Notes: a model not told the origin generated them from the letters alone. Counted from the first letter of the stretch, positions 8,614 to 17,139 are shown. The stretch: 64,000 nt of DNA from Nitrosomonas sp. (GCA_016708955.1 JADJES010000003.1:124001-188000); one strand, 5' to 3'. A program made the numbers and translations.

Positions 8614-9999
8614 ATGTCTGCTTCATCTTCATCTGAAAAAATGTCCCCAGCAGAACTGCGCGCGACGATCGGCTTGGCCGGCGTTTATGGTTTGCGGATG
8701 TTTGGATTGTTTATCATTCTGCCGGTATTCGCTTTTTATGCGGAGGATTTGCCCGGCGGAAATAACTACACACTGATCGGTATCGCGCTCGGGGCCTATG
8801 GTTTAACACAAGCCATTTTGCAGATTCCTTTCGGTTGGTTGTCTGATCGTATCGGACGTAAGCCTGTTATTTATTTGGGTCTGATTTTATTTGCTATTGG
8901 CAGTCTGGTTGCTGCTCTTGCAATAGATATTTACTGGGTGATACTGGGCCGTATTATTCAAGGCGCTGGCGCAATCTCGGCTGCAGTGATGGCACTTGCC
9001 GCGGATCTTACGCGCGAAGAACATCGTACCAAAGCAATGGCTACAATCGGTATGACCATTGGCACTGTTTTTGCCATTTCTTTAATTGTTGCCCCTGTTC
9101 TGAACCAATGGATTGGCGTGCCGGGAATTTTTGCCATGACCGGTGTATTGGCGCTTCTGGCCATGATTGTGGTGAAGAAAATAATTCCTGATCCGCAAAT
9201 TAGCCGTTTTCATTCTGATACGGAAGCATCGGCTGCAAGTTTTGGCAGTGTTTTGCGTGATACGCAGTTGTTGCGTTTAAACTATGGTATTTTTGCTCTT
9301 CATGCCACATTGATGGCGCTATGGCTGGTTGTGCCACTCACATTACGTGAAGCGGGAATGGCTGCGGATGATCATTGGCAGGTTTATTTACCCGTTTTAC
9401 TTTTGTCGATTGTATTAATCATCCCGGCGATTATCTATGCCGAGAAAAGGGCTCAGTTAAAATTTGTATTTATTGCGGCGATTGCTTTATTACTGATTGG
9501 ACAAGTATTGCTGGCAACCACCTTTGATTCTATTTGGGGTACAGCGATTGCGTTATTGGTTTTCTTCACAGCATTCAATTTGCTGGAAGCCAGCTTGCCA
9601 TCATTGATCTCAAAGATTGCACCAGTTGGTGCAAAGGGAACCGCAATAGGAGTCTACAGTAGCACTCAGTTCCTAGGTGCTTTTGTAGGTGCGGCAGTGG
9701 GCGGTTACCTATTTGGGAATTATGGAAGCTCTGCGTTATATACCTTTTGCGGATTATTACTCATCGTATGGTTAATACTCGCTGTAACGATGAAAGCTCC
9801 GGCTGCAGTACGTTCCAAGATGTATCATGTGCAAGAAATGGATTTGAACAAATCAAAAGAACTGTCGCGTGAGCTTGCAGCAATACCCGGTGTGCATGAA
9901 GCTTTGGTGCTGGTCAATGAGAGAGTAGCCTATCTGAAAGTTGACATGAAAGGTTTTGATGAAGAAAAAGTGATTAAATTGCTAGGAGAGGAGACATAA
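8614..9999 (+). CDS. MFS transporter with C-terminal YAM domain (YajR-like)
   Basis: Inner-membrane major facilitator of 461 residues. Twelve hydrophobic segments are evident, with the family motif A (GWLSDRIGRKPV) between TM2 and TM3. After TM12 there is a soluble tail of about 65 residues (…EMDLNKSKELSRELAAIPGV…) with the βαββαβ pattern of the YAM domain found in E. coli YajR, so a YajR-type drug/proton antiporter is the best guess. The substrate is unknown. Its stop codon directly abuts the ssb ATG, so the two are co-transcribed, an arrangement common in betaproteobacteria. Confidence 0.9.
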   Translation: MSASSSSEKMSPAELRATIGLAGVYGLRMFGLFIILPVFAFYAEDLPGGNNYTLIGIALGAYGLTQAILQIPFGWLSDRIGRKPVIYLGLILFAIGSLVAALAIDIYWVILGRIIQGAGAISAAVMALAADLTREEHRTKAMATIGMTIGTVFAISLIVAPVLNQWIGVPGIFAMTGVLALLAMIVVKKIIPDPQISRFHSDTEASAASFGSVLRDTQLLRLNYGIFALHATLMALWLVVPLTLREAGMAADDHWQVYLPVLLLSIVLIIPAIIYAEKRAQLKFVFIAAIALLLIGQVLLATTFDSIWGTAIALLVFFTAFNLLEASLPSLISKIAPVGAKGTAIGVYSSTQFLGAFVGAAVGGYLFGNYGSSALYTFCGLLLIVWLILAVTMKAPAAVRSKMYHVQEMDLNKSKELSRELAAIPGVHEALVLVNERVAYLKVDMKGFDEEKVIKLLGEET

Positions 10000-10449
10000 A
10001 TGGCATCAGTCAATAAAGTTATACTCATTGGTAACCTGGGAAAAGACCCGGAAACTCGTTACATGTCAAATGGTGATGCAGTAACGAATATTACATTGGC
10101 AACGACAGATACATGGAAAGACAAGAATGGTGAGAAACAGGAAAAAACTGAATGGCATCGCGTGACTTTTTATCGCAAACTCGCAGAAATTGCAGGGGAA
10201 TACTTAAAGAAAGGCCGCCCTGTTTATATTGAGGGCAGGCTGGAAACCCGAAAATGGACTGATAAAAATGGTGTAGAACGTTATACAACAGATATTATTG
10301 CAAGTGACATGAAGATGTTGGGCAACCGACCAGGAAGCGGTAGCTTTGAATCACCTGATCATGAAGAAGACAATTCTGCTTCTAGCCGGTCTTCTTCAGC
10401 TAAGAGTGCAGGTGGATTTGATGATATGGATGATGATATCCCGTTTTAG
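10000..10449 (+). CDS. ssb: Single-stranded DNA-binding protein
   Basis: A 149-residue SSB that protects ssDNA and recruits repair and replication partners. The N-terminal OB fold (about 1-108) begins with NKVILIGNLGKDPE and has the WH…FYRKLAE segment. A Ser/Asp-rich linker follows, ending in the acidic tip DDDIPF, the partner-docking tail. GAGAGGAG precedes the ATG, which immediately follows the stop codon of the upstream transporter. Usual length for the family. Confidence 0.98.
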   Translation: MASVNKVILIGNLGKDPETRYMSNGDAVTNITLATTDTWKDKNGEKQEKTEWHRVTFYRKLAEIAGEYLKKGRPVYIEGRLETRKWTDKNGVERYTTDIIASDMKMLGNRPGSGSFESPDHEEDNSASSRSSSAKSAGGFDDMDDDIPF

Positions 10450-10462
10450 CCGAATGACTGAA

Positions 10463-10669
10463 TTAGCGTTTGTCAGGTAACCGAAGTACTCCCGTCCGGA
10501 GTTCTACCGTGGGGATATTTGATTGGCGGCGAGGGGGTGATGAAAATTCAATACTTTCTATATTGCCACCAATCTCTCTGGCTATGTTTCTGAACTCAAG
10601 TGCTAGCATACATTTTGGAACAATAAATGTTTGCTTAAATCCAGACTTGAAGTGAACAAGAATTTTCAT
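10463..10669 (-). CDS. Small hypothetical protein
   Basis: A 68-residue frame (MKILVHFKSGFKQTF…) with an alternating hydrophobic start that looks like a β-hairpin and a proline/arginine-rich C-terminus. No family recognised. A plus-strand frame over the same bases is less protein-like. The ribosome site is weak (GGAATAG). It lies downstream of the DUF2325 gene on the same strand, 185 bases away. Confidence 0.4.
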   Translation of the reverse strand: MKILVHFKSGFKQTFIVPKCMLALEFRNIAREIGGNIESIEFSSPPRRQSNIPTVELRTGVLRLPDKR

Positions 10670-10854
10670 AACTCTATTCCAGGTAAGTTTTATTTATTAA
10701 AGGGTTAATTAATAGATTTGCAGCAATGAAGCTGTTTCTACGACCTAAAAAAAATAAACTTTAGAATATTCTGTTATGGTTCTTTTATCCTAAATTTCCT
10801 AATTGCTTATAGAATCTCTTTGAGAAAGTAAGGATTTATTGAGATCTCTGGTTT

Positions 10855-11529
10855 CTAATCGAAGGTTTCTTTTGTAGCCATAGTGGCTAACATATGGATT
10901 CCGGTGCCGAAAGTATCTACTTCCGAATGATCCAGCAATACGCAAGGTTTGCCGGAATGCAGGCAGTAATGTTTAACAATAAAGAAAGCATTATGGTTAA
11001 CACAATCAACCGGGCAAATTATCATGTCAGTGTCTTCCAGGAGTTTGGGTAAATTATCTAGGCGATCATTAGTATCTCCATGAAATGCAATAAAACTGCC
11101 ACCGGAGCTTTCTATTAGCCGGCAGTATTCCGGATAAAGTTTGATGCGTCCACCTACACATAGCACAGATCTTCCAGCTAAATGATCTTTGCTACTATGC
11201 ACATTATTTTGATTGGTATTGTTAGTATTAGTGTTGCAAGATTTAGCCGGGAGCGAGGTTTTGACCAAGGGTGCCCAGTCGATAACAGGAAAACTTTTGC
11301 GCAAAGACGAAGTAGCCTTGGTGATCTTCTGATCAGGGCAATTGAATGCCAATTTAAATAAACTGATTATTTCACGGATTAACGGGAATTTACTTAGACT
11401 GAAGATCAGTCTAAGTAAATTGTGCAGACAGCGCGTTGAGAAGTCGTCCCTGTATTTAGAATCAAGGGAAGGATAATGAGAAATAGTACCCGATGAGGTA
11501 GCTAAAGCCAGTTTCTTTAGAAAGTTCAT
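10855..11529 (-). CDS. DUF2325 domain protein
   Basis: A 224-residue protein. The ATG at 11529 has AGGAG eight bases upstream; a TTG six bases earlier is less likely. The N-terminal half (1-100) is basic and helical without a recognised motif, followed by an Asn/Thr-rich linker (NTNTNNTNQNN). The C-terminal half (about 120-215) is a DUF2325 domain: VLCVGGR at its start, then SGGSFIAFHGD, DMIICPVDCVNHNA and KPCVLLDHSEV, suggesting a Rossmann-like fold with conserved cysteines. Function is unknown. It follows bacterioferritin by 119 bases on the same strand, so an iron or redox role is suggested by context only. Confidence 0.85.
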   Translation of the reverse strand: MNFLKKLALATSSGTISHYPSLDSKYRDDFSTRCLHNLLRLIFSLSKFPLIREIISLFKLAFNCPDQKITKATSSLRKSFPVIDWAPLVKTSLPAKSCNTNTNNTNQNNVHSSKDHLAGRSVLCVGGRIKLYPEYCRLIESSGGSFIAFHGDTNDRLDNLPKLLEDTDMIICPVDCVNHNAFFIVKHYCLHSGKPCVLLDHSEVDTFGTGIHMLATMATKETFD

Positions 11530-11605
11530 AATCAAATCTCCTACAAATCATCAGCGAATAAAAAATTGGCTGGCTGACCTGGAGACAGGCTGGCTGGCTG
11601 AATAT

Positions 11606-11638
11606 GCCGCTGAAGAAGGAGGAGAGAACGCCAGCGGC
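11606..11638 (-). other. Hairpin between bacterioferritin and DUF2325 genes
   Basis: GCCGCTG (11606-11612) pairs with CAGCGGC (11632-11638) around a 19-base loop. Just beyond it lies a doubled GGCTGGCTG motif. There is no T run on the minus strand, so this looks like an intercistronic structure (processing or attenuation) rather than a terminator. Confidence 0.45.
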
Positions 11639-11648
11639 AAGGGAAAAG

Positions 11649-12113
11649 CTATATTTGGCTTTGTAGCCAGTTATGGATACCGATTTTTTGCATGACGTCA
11701 AGCTGAGTTTCTAACCAGTCAATATGTTCTTCAGTATCTTCTAAAATACGTTCAAAAATTTCCCGTGAGACATAATCTTGTGCTGCTTCACAAGCAGCTA
11801 TTGCTGCAAGCAAGGTCTCCCGTGAGATATTTTCAAGTTTAAGATCGCATGCGATACATTCTTCAGCGGTTTCACCAATCATTAATTTGCCAAGATCTTG
11901 TAAATTTGGCAGACCTTCCAATAAAAGAATCCGTTCAATCAGGACATCAGCATGTTTCATTTCTTCACAAGATTCTTCGAATTCGTGTTTCCCAAGACTG
12001 TTAAACCCCCAGTTCTTGTACATGCGAGCGTGAAGAAAGTATTGACTAATGGCAGTCAGTTCATGCTGTAGCTGCTGATTCAGCCAGCGAATAATATCTA
12101 CGTTACCTTTCAT
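11649..12113 (-). CDS. bfr: Bacterioferritin
   Basis: Haem-binding iron-storage ferritin of 154 residues, the normal length, forming a 24-mer cage. The four-helix bundle is evident. The haem ligand Met52 is present, as are most ferroxidase ligands by E. coli numbering: Glu18, Glu51, His54, Glu94 and His130. The sixth position, normally Glu127, is threonine here (…LEDTEEHIDW…), with Glu128 and Glu129 following; the DNA confirms the reading. Pairing with a second subunit elsewhere in the genome, or a shifted ligand, is possible. It lies downstream of hemP on the same strand and upstream of the DUF2325 gene; no bfd gene is seen. Confidence 0.96.
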   Translation of the reverse strand: MKGNVDIIRWLNQQLQHELTAISQYFLHARMYKNWGFNSLGKHEFEESCEEMKHADVLIERILLLEGLPNLQDLGKLMIGETAEECIACDLKLENISRETLLAAIAACEAAQDYVSREIFERILEDTEEHIDWLETQLDVMQKIGIHNWLQSQI

Positions 12114-12361
12114 TTTTAGCTCCTAAGACAAATAGCTTGTTTATGTGTTGGATTCAGAAGAAAAGATACCGCTCTGGTATTTTTCGCTTTGCTTGCTTGG
12201 CGCCACCTTTGCATGATGGACCTAACATTTTTCCACTAAATACCTAGCATAAGTCCAAATCATGCATCTGCTTGGCTGCACAAGTTCATGATGGGTTCAC
12301 GCGTAGCGATACCAGTAACAACTTACAAACATAAATATACATGATATGTGTCTTTAGTCCA

Positions 12362-12547
12362 CTATTTGTTCAGAATTAACTTACCATTCCGTGTGCGGCG
12401 TAGCGAGTATTGTTCGCCTTTATGCAGAATAAATACAACATCGCCATTCTTGAACAAGGTGTCGCTGTCAATCAATGAACTTAAATCTGGTAATCCGGAT
12501 TGATGCAAATTTCTTATTTCTTTTTGGGGCAATTTTAGAATATCCAT
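12362..12547 (-). CDS. hemP: Hemin uptake protein HemP
   Basis: A 61-residue protein of the HemP/HmuP family. The conserved C-terminal core is present: DSDTLFKNG, then VFILHKGEQYSLRRTRNGKLILNK-type sequence, a small β-sheet ending in the usual LILNK/LILTK. In related bacteria HemP/HmuP is an Fe-responsive regulator or accessory factor of haem uptake genes. A perfect Fur-type operator lies 17 bases upstream of the start codon. No haem receptor gene is next to it; bacterioferritin follows 248 bases downstream. Confidence 0.9.
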   Translation of the reverse strand: MDILKLPQKEIRNLHQSGLPDLSSLIDSDTLFKNGDVVFILHKGEQYSLRRTRNGKLILNK

Positions 12548-12563
12548 CTTAGGTTATAAATGT

Positions 12564-12584
12564 TAATGAGAACTATTCTCATTA
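12564..12584 (-). promoter_or_regulatory. Fur box
   Basis: TAATGAGAA (12564-12572) and TTCTCATTA (12576-12584) form a perfect 9-bp inverted repeat with a 3-bp spacer, matching the ATGAGAA…TTCTCAT core of Fur operators. It lies directly upstream of hemP and predicts iron repression. Confidence 0.88.
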
Positions 12585-12857
12585 TATTCATTTTTTAATA
12601 ACGCGCAAGACTTAAATAACAAATTATTAAAATTAGATACGCTACGCATACGCTAAGTTGTCTTCGTAGTTGCAGCATAATGAGATGCTTAATTTGATTA
12701 TTAAGCATGGATGGAATTCCATCAGGCTATATTGGTGGTGCTGATTGATAGGTGTATACTGAGCATGCTTTTTCCTATTGCAAGCTATTGAGATACATGA
12801 GGAAAGGATGCTGCATCCCTGCATTGACAAACTAACTGCTTTGAACTCTCAATACGC

Positions 12858-13877
12858 ATGATCGAACGGCGTAATTTCTATCGAATTCTTCACGTTCAAC
12901 CAGACGCACCGATGACGGTGATCAAGGAAAGTTACCGAGTATTGCTGCAAAAACTTAAAACTCATCCAGATCTCGCTGGTCCGGATTTGAACGAAAGCTT
13001 ACTCGCTATTGCCTATAACACGCTGCGTGATCCGCTTAAGCGAGCTGCTTATGATCTTGATTTGTTGAAGCGTTATCATATTAAAACGCTTAGTCAGGGA
13101 GCATTTGGTTCGAATACGAATTTCGGAGTAGAGATAGATGAACAGAAGGATGAACGAACTGTACAGCTGAATCAACGTAATTATTATCGAATTCTGCAGG
13201 TTCAGCCTGATGCGCCTATTGCTACGATTACGGCAAGCTATCAAGCATTAAGGAAGAATTCATCGCAGGAAACTGCGTTACTTGATGAAGCTTACCGGGT
13301 TCTTTCTAATCCTGACGCGCGGAAGCAGTATGACGCCATTTTAGTCGGCATCTTATTCCAAGCCGCTGCGAAATCTGACCACCAAAATACTAATTTACCC
13401 GGGCTTCCAGCCCAAGTTAAAAGTACGCCGCAATTTGCTATAGAATCCTATCGGGCAGTGATTACACATTACTGTTCCTTCTGTAAGACCCCCTATGTGC
13501 CACAAGCAACTATCTATCAAAGTGAAAGCTGTCTGGAGTGCGCAAGCCCACTGCTTGTTTTGCAGCATGAAAATTTTGAGAAATCGCGCCGGACAATGAT
13601 GCGGATCAATATCAAGGGTGAATTTGTATTTTACTTATTCTGGCCGGGTAGGCCTTGTCAAGGCATATTCCAAGACTTGTCACCCACAGGAATTCGCTTC
13701 TTAACTGGAGTGATGCTTGATCCAAATGACATCATAAAAATCGATGCGCCTAATTTTCAGGCAGTGGCTGAAGTAACGCATAAACGCAATGAGGGTGCGG
13801 AAATTTCTGTTGGAACTCGCTTTATTGCCGTGAAATTTGATCAGCAGCATGGGAATTTTGTCACAGTACAGGCCTGA
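12858..13877 (+). CDS. Double J-domain / zinc-ribbon / PilZ protein
   Basis: A 339-residue multidomain protein. Residues 1-70 form a J domain (RRNFYRILHVQPDA…) with the Hsp70-activating HPD at 36-38. Residues 105-162 are a second J-like copy (NYYRILQVQPDAP…) that has lost HPD. Two CxxC pairs (CSFC and CLEC, about 204-230) suggest a zinc ribbon. The C-terminus (about 240-339) is a PilZ domain with RxxxR (RTMMR) and DLSPTGIRF, the c-di-GMP-binding pair. It may tie a DnaK-type chaperone to c-di-GMP signalling, which is inference from the domains. Single gene, divergent from hemP. The start follows from the first J domain beginning at residue 5. Confidence 0.88.
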   Translation: MIERRNFYRILHVQPDAPMTVIKESYRVLLQKLKTHPDLAGPDLNESLLAIAYNTLRDPLKRAAYDLDLLKRYHIKTLSQGAFGSNTNFGVEIDEQKDERTVQLNQRNYYRILQVQPDAPIATITASYQALRKNSSQETALLDEAYRVLSNPDARKQYDAILVGILFQAAAKSDHQNTNLPGLPAQVKSTPQFAIESYRAVITHYCSFCKTPYVPQATIYQSESCLECASPLLVLQHENFEKSRRTMMRINIKGEFVFYLFWPGRPCQGIFQDLSPTGIRFLTGVMLDPNDIIKIDAPNFQAVAEVTHKRNEGAEISVGTRFIAVKFDQQHGNFVTVQA

Positions 13878-13916
13878 ACCTGGTTATATTGAAGCGTTAG
13901 TTTTCTTCTAACAGAC

Positions 13917-14045
13917 CAATTGAAAAACGTTTCCGAGGCAGCCGATGCAAGGAGAAACAGGTGAAAAGCGCAGTTTATGTGTGATAAATGAGCATTTTTA
14001 TCCTGTTTTTAACACCGCTGCGGCAACGCAGATAGTTTCTCAATG
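13917..14045 (+). repeat. Dispersed intergenic repeat, copy 1
   Basis: About 130 bp beginning AATTGAAAAACGTTTCCGAG and ending near CAACGCAGATAGTTTCTCAA. The same sequence occurs, in opposite orientation, split around the IS1595 element at 31799-32849, and a damaged copy lies near 45790. Its ends carry a short inverted GTTGAAA-type motif, so it resembles a non-autonomous mobile repeat. Not coding. Confidence 0.75.
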
Positions 14046-14075
14046 GACTGGTAAGACTGGCTTTCTTGAAACAGA

Positions 14076-14936
14076 TTAAATTAAGTTAACCGGTATTTTG
14101 AAATATGCAATTCCGTTTGTTTCGACCGGTGGCAATTTTCCAGCTCTGATGTTTACCTGTATCGAAGGTAACAGCAAATTGGGCATTTCTAACGTCGCGT
14201 CGCGTTTACTGCGCATTGTTACAAACTCATTTTCATTGATGCCATCGTGTACATGAATGTTATGGAGACGTTGCTGTGCGACTGTACTTTGCCAAGAGGC
14301 AGCGCGATTGGCGGGTGGATAATCATGGCACATGAATAATCTTGTCTCCGGCGGAAATGCCAGTAATTTTTGGATGGATTTTAATAACTGACTTGCATTG
14401 CCACCTGGAAAGTCTGCCCGTGCAGTACCAATATCCGGCATGAAAAGCGTATCACCTACAAAGAGGGCATCATCAAATTGATAAGCCGTATCAGCAGGTG
14501 TGTGACCGGATACGGAGATGGTTCTGGCTGTTAATTTCCCAACCTGAAATAGCTCGCCTTCAGTAAATAAGTGATCAAATTGATGGCCATCTGGAATGAA
14601 AGTGTCATCGAGATTGAAAATTCTCTTGAAAGTCTCCTGCACGACAGGAATATTACTGCCAATACCAGTTTTTCCACCCAATCGGTTTTTTAGATAATCT
14701 GCAGATGACAAATGATCTGCGTGTGCATGCGTTTCAAGTATCCACTCAACTGATAATCGCTGTTCTTGAATAAACGCAATCAATTTGTCAGCAGAGCGTG
14801 TACTTGTTCGGCTGGATTTTGGGTCATAATCCAAAACCGGATCAATAATGGCGCAAATGCCGTCCGGTTCATCAAAAACAATATAACTGACAGTCCAGGT
14901 TGCTGAATCAAAGAATGCATTGATATTTAGTTTCAT
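14076..14936 (-). CDS. MBL-fold hydrolase, persulfide-dioxygenase/Blh-like
   Basis: A 286-residue metallo-β-lactamase-fold enzyme. The metal motif THAHADH is at about 68-74, followed by GHTPADTA, GDTLFMPDIG and the later histidine in CHDYPP. The spacing and the TARADFPGG segment place it with ETHE1-like persulfide dioxygenases and the Blh proteins controlled by BigR, rather than with glyoxalase II. Such enzymes oxidise glutathione persulfide in sulfide detoxification; the substrate is not proven by sequence. It stands alone, with a 12-bp palindrome upstream. Confidence 0.88.
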   Translation of the reverse strand: MKLNINAFFDSATWTVSYIVFDEPDGICAIIDPVLDYDPKSSRTSTRSADKLIAFIQEQRLSVEWILETHAHADHLSSADYLKNRLGGKTGIGSNIPVVQETFKRIFNLDDTFIPDGHQFDHLFTEGELFQVGKLTARTISVSGHTPADTAYQFDDALFVGDTLFMPDIGTARADFPGGNASQLLKSIQKLLAFPPETRLFMCHDYPPANRAASWQSTVAQQRLHNIHVHDGINENEFVTMRSKRDATLEMPNLLLPSIQVNIRAGKLPPVETNGIAYFKIPVNLI

Positions 14937-14960
14937 TTTTTATGTCAATGTAGTTATAGA

Positions 14961-14972
14961 TATCGTACGATA
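14961..14972. promoter_or_regulatory. Candidate operator palindrome
   Basis: TATCGTACGATA is a perfect 12-bp palindrome 25-36 bases upstream of the MBL hydrolase start codon, in the expected promoter/operator zone. The regulator is unknown. Confidence 0.35.
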
Positions 14973-15110
14973 GCATATATAAGTAACTGATATTAAGTGA
15001 TTTGTATAAATTCTTGTGAGAAAAAGAATGTATAGGAATCTGAATGCAGCGCTATGGTATGCGGCGGGTTGATGATTGGGTGCCGAGTAGCATTGTTGCT
15101 GCTTTTCTTT

Positions 15111-15276
15111 TAGCCCGGATATTGCATGAATTCGCACGATGATCACGCATGATATTGGTTTCACAAGGGATTTTTCGAAGAAGCGGTGTAGTTATTCATA
15201 CACCTGACTGAGATAAATTCCTTGTGGAATCAAGAGACAAGTGAGGGCGTGTGCAATTCATGCAATATCCGGGTTA
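15111..15276. repeat. 166-bp imperfect palindrome (MITE-like)
   Basis: Outer arms TAGCCCGGATATTGCATGAA… (15111-15137) and its near-perfect complement (15251-15276) match at about 24 of 26 positions. An inner pair (about 15155-15175 and 15212-15234, core CACAAGG/CCTTGTG) and a central hairpin GGTGTA/TACACC (15185-15190, 15199-15204) continue the symmetry. No gene fits inside. It looks like a miniature inverted-repeat element. The flanks (14937-15110 and 15277-15413) show nothing else convincing. Confidence 0.7.
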
Positions 15277-15413
15277 GGGAGGCTTTGATTAAGTTGATTA
15301 CATTCACGGTTCGACAATCTCACCACGAACGTAATGTATATATTACCGTCGTCCTGAGATTTTATGGTACCAATGATACAAAGCCAGGGAGTGGAAGCAT
15401 TACATTGGTTAAA

Positions 15414-17139
15414 CCTATTTTCCTCAGTTGATTCCTGTAAAATTGCCACAAACGTATTTCTGGCAAGGGTTTACGACAGAATAGGAGGCTCACCCAATGG
15501 GTGAAATTAAATTTAAGAAGAAGACATTGGTCGAGGCGATCAATACTACTTTGCAGGAGACGGAACAAACGGCGGCTGAACAAAGCGTAGCCACCCCTGG
15601 TGGCCGGTTTCACGTTCGCTGGGATGAAGGCGGGAACGCCACAGCACTGGGGCAATTACCGTTCTTTGCCGAGTTTTTGGAAGTTTCTGGGTTATTCACC
15701 CGCTGGGTGGATGGATGTCCAATGGATTACACCAGTCCCAACGCACCCAAGGTAGTTGATGTGCTTGGCACCTGGTTACTATCGATCCTGGATGGACAGC
15801 GGCGCTATGCACATGTTGCCGGTCTACGCGGCGATGAAGTTGCTCCCCAGATACTCGGCATGAACAAGATCATCAGTGACGAGAGTCTGCGTCGCGCACT
15901 GGCGCACTTGGCACCGGCCCCATGCAAGCATGGTAGCGAAGAAGAGCGCTGCCCGCGCAATCCAGCTGGCGAAGAGCACAGCATGGATGGATAAAGCCCT
16001 GGGCGAGAGTACCCAAGAATCTTTACGCACACCCTGGATACTGATGCCGACACCAGCGTCAAACTGTTGTATGGTCACCAGGCAGGTGCCGAGATTGGCT
16101 ACAACCCAATCAAGCCAGGACGGCCAAGCCATACTTTGCACACCTACTGGATCGGCAACATTCGTCTGGTGCTCGATGTCGAGGTACAAAGCGGCAAAGC
16201 CAGTGCGGCGAAACATAGCCTGCCGCGCCTGTGCCAGCTAATCGAGGGACTTTCCCCCGAGGAACGCCCCGCCCTAGTGCGCGGTGACAGCGCCTTTGGT
16301 AATGAGGGGGTAATGGCCGAGATGGAGCGAACTGAACAGCACTACCTCTTCAAGCTACGGCAAACTGCTGGAGTTAAACGTCTGATCGAGCGGCAATGGC
16401 AGCAAGGCGACTGGCAGAACGTAGACCAAGGCTTTGACGCGGTGGAAGGTAAACTCCGGCTGACGGGCTGGAGCAGTGCACGGCGTGTAGTGGTGCTGCG
16501 GCGGCGAATCAAAACAGCATGGCGGCAGCCGAGACGAGCAATGAGAACCAGCAGCCGACGCTCCACTTCATTGACCATTCAGACAAGGTTAAACTCTGGG
16601 AATACGCTATATTGGTGACCAATACAGACTACTCCCTCGACGCCATTGGCCAGTTATACCGGGATCGGGCCGACTGCGAGAATGGCTTCGATGAGCTGAA
16701 AAACCAATGGGGCTGGGGTGGCTATACCACGCATGATCTGGAACGTTGCAACCTCTCGGCGCGGGCAGTCGCGCTCATCTACAATTGGTGGAGTTGGTAT
16801 GTCAGACTGGCACCCGAAGACACGCCTGGAGGCAATCACTAGCCGTCCCATGCTGCTCAGCGGCATTGCCCGCCTGACCCAGCATGCCGGTCAATCCCGA
16901 TTGCTGCTCACTCTGACTCACGCAGCCGGAGATCATATCAAGTCGATGATCGCCAATATACGAAAGGGTCTTGATCATGTTCTGGCAAATGCGCCTCAGT
17001 TGACCAAAGCGGATCGTTGGGGCGTACTTGCACGCTATATCATTAACAAAATTATTGCGACAAAACCGAAAAACTCACAGCTCCTCGGTTTCCCTCCACC
17101 TTCTTTGGCCATTGGAGTGACCTAACAGAGGAATTTAGG
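15414..17139 (+). mobile_element. IS1380-type insertion sequence, inactive
   Basis: About 1.73 kb. Imperfect terminal inverted repeats start CCTATTTTCCTCAGTTGA on the left and CCTAAATTCCTCTGTTAGG on the right (reverse complement). A 5-bp direct repeat TTAAA flanks the element at 15409-15413 and 17140-17144. CCTA ends and a 5-bp duplication fit IS1380 elements such as ISEcp1. The single transposase gene is broken by several frameshifts. Confidence 0.8.
15497..17125 (+). pseudogene. IS1380-type transposase with multiple frameshifts
   Basis: A DDE transposase gene of about 540 codons, readable only by changing frame about four times (near 15920, 16040, 16515 and 16830). The first segment starts MGEIKFKKKTL with ribosome site AGGAGG-like bases upstream. 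Catalytic blocks are recognisable in the separate pieces: a first-Asp block (DADTSVKLLYGHQ…GYNPIKPGRPSH), a second-Asp block (VRGDSAFGN) and a Glu block (YRDRADCENGFDELK), as in the IS1380 DDE group. The C-terminal helix region (…SGIARLTQHAG…) is in yet another frame. No intact protein can be made. Identity is sure at superfamily level and good at family level. Confidence 0.88.

Noticed and set aside
10470..10655. Plus-strand 61-codon frame opposite the small minus-strand gene
   Set aside because: Less protein-like composition and no ribosome site; the minus-strand frame is preferred, itself with modest confidence.
12642..12830. 62-codon minus-strand frame between hemP and the J-domain gene
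   Set aside because: Cys/His-rich with no family resemblance, and it lies in the divergent promoter area.
14940..15164. 74-codon minus-strand frame upstream of the MBL hydrolase
   Set aside because: It runs through the operator palindrome and the MITE arm; composition is not protein-like.
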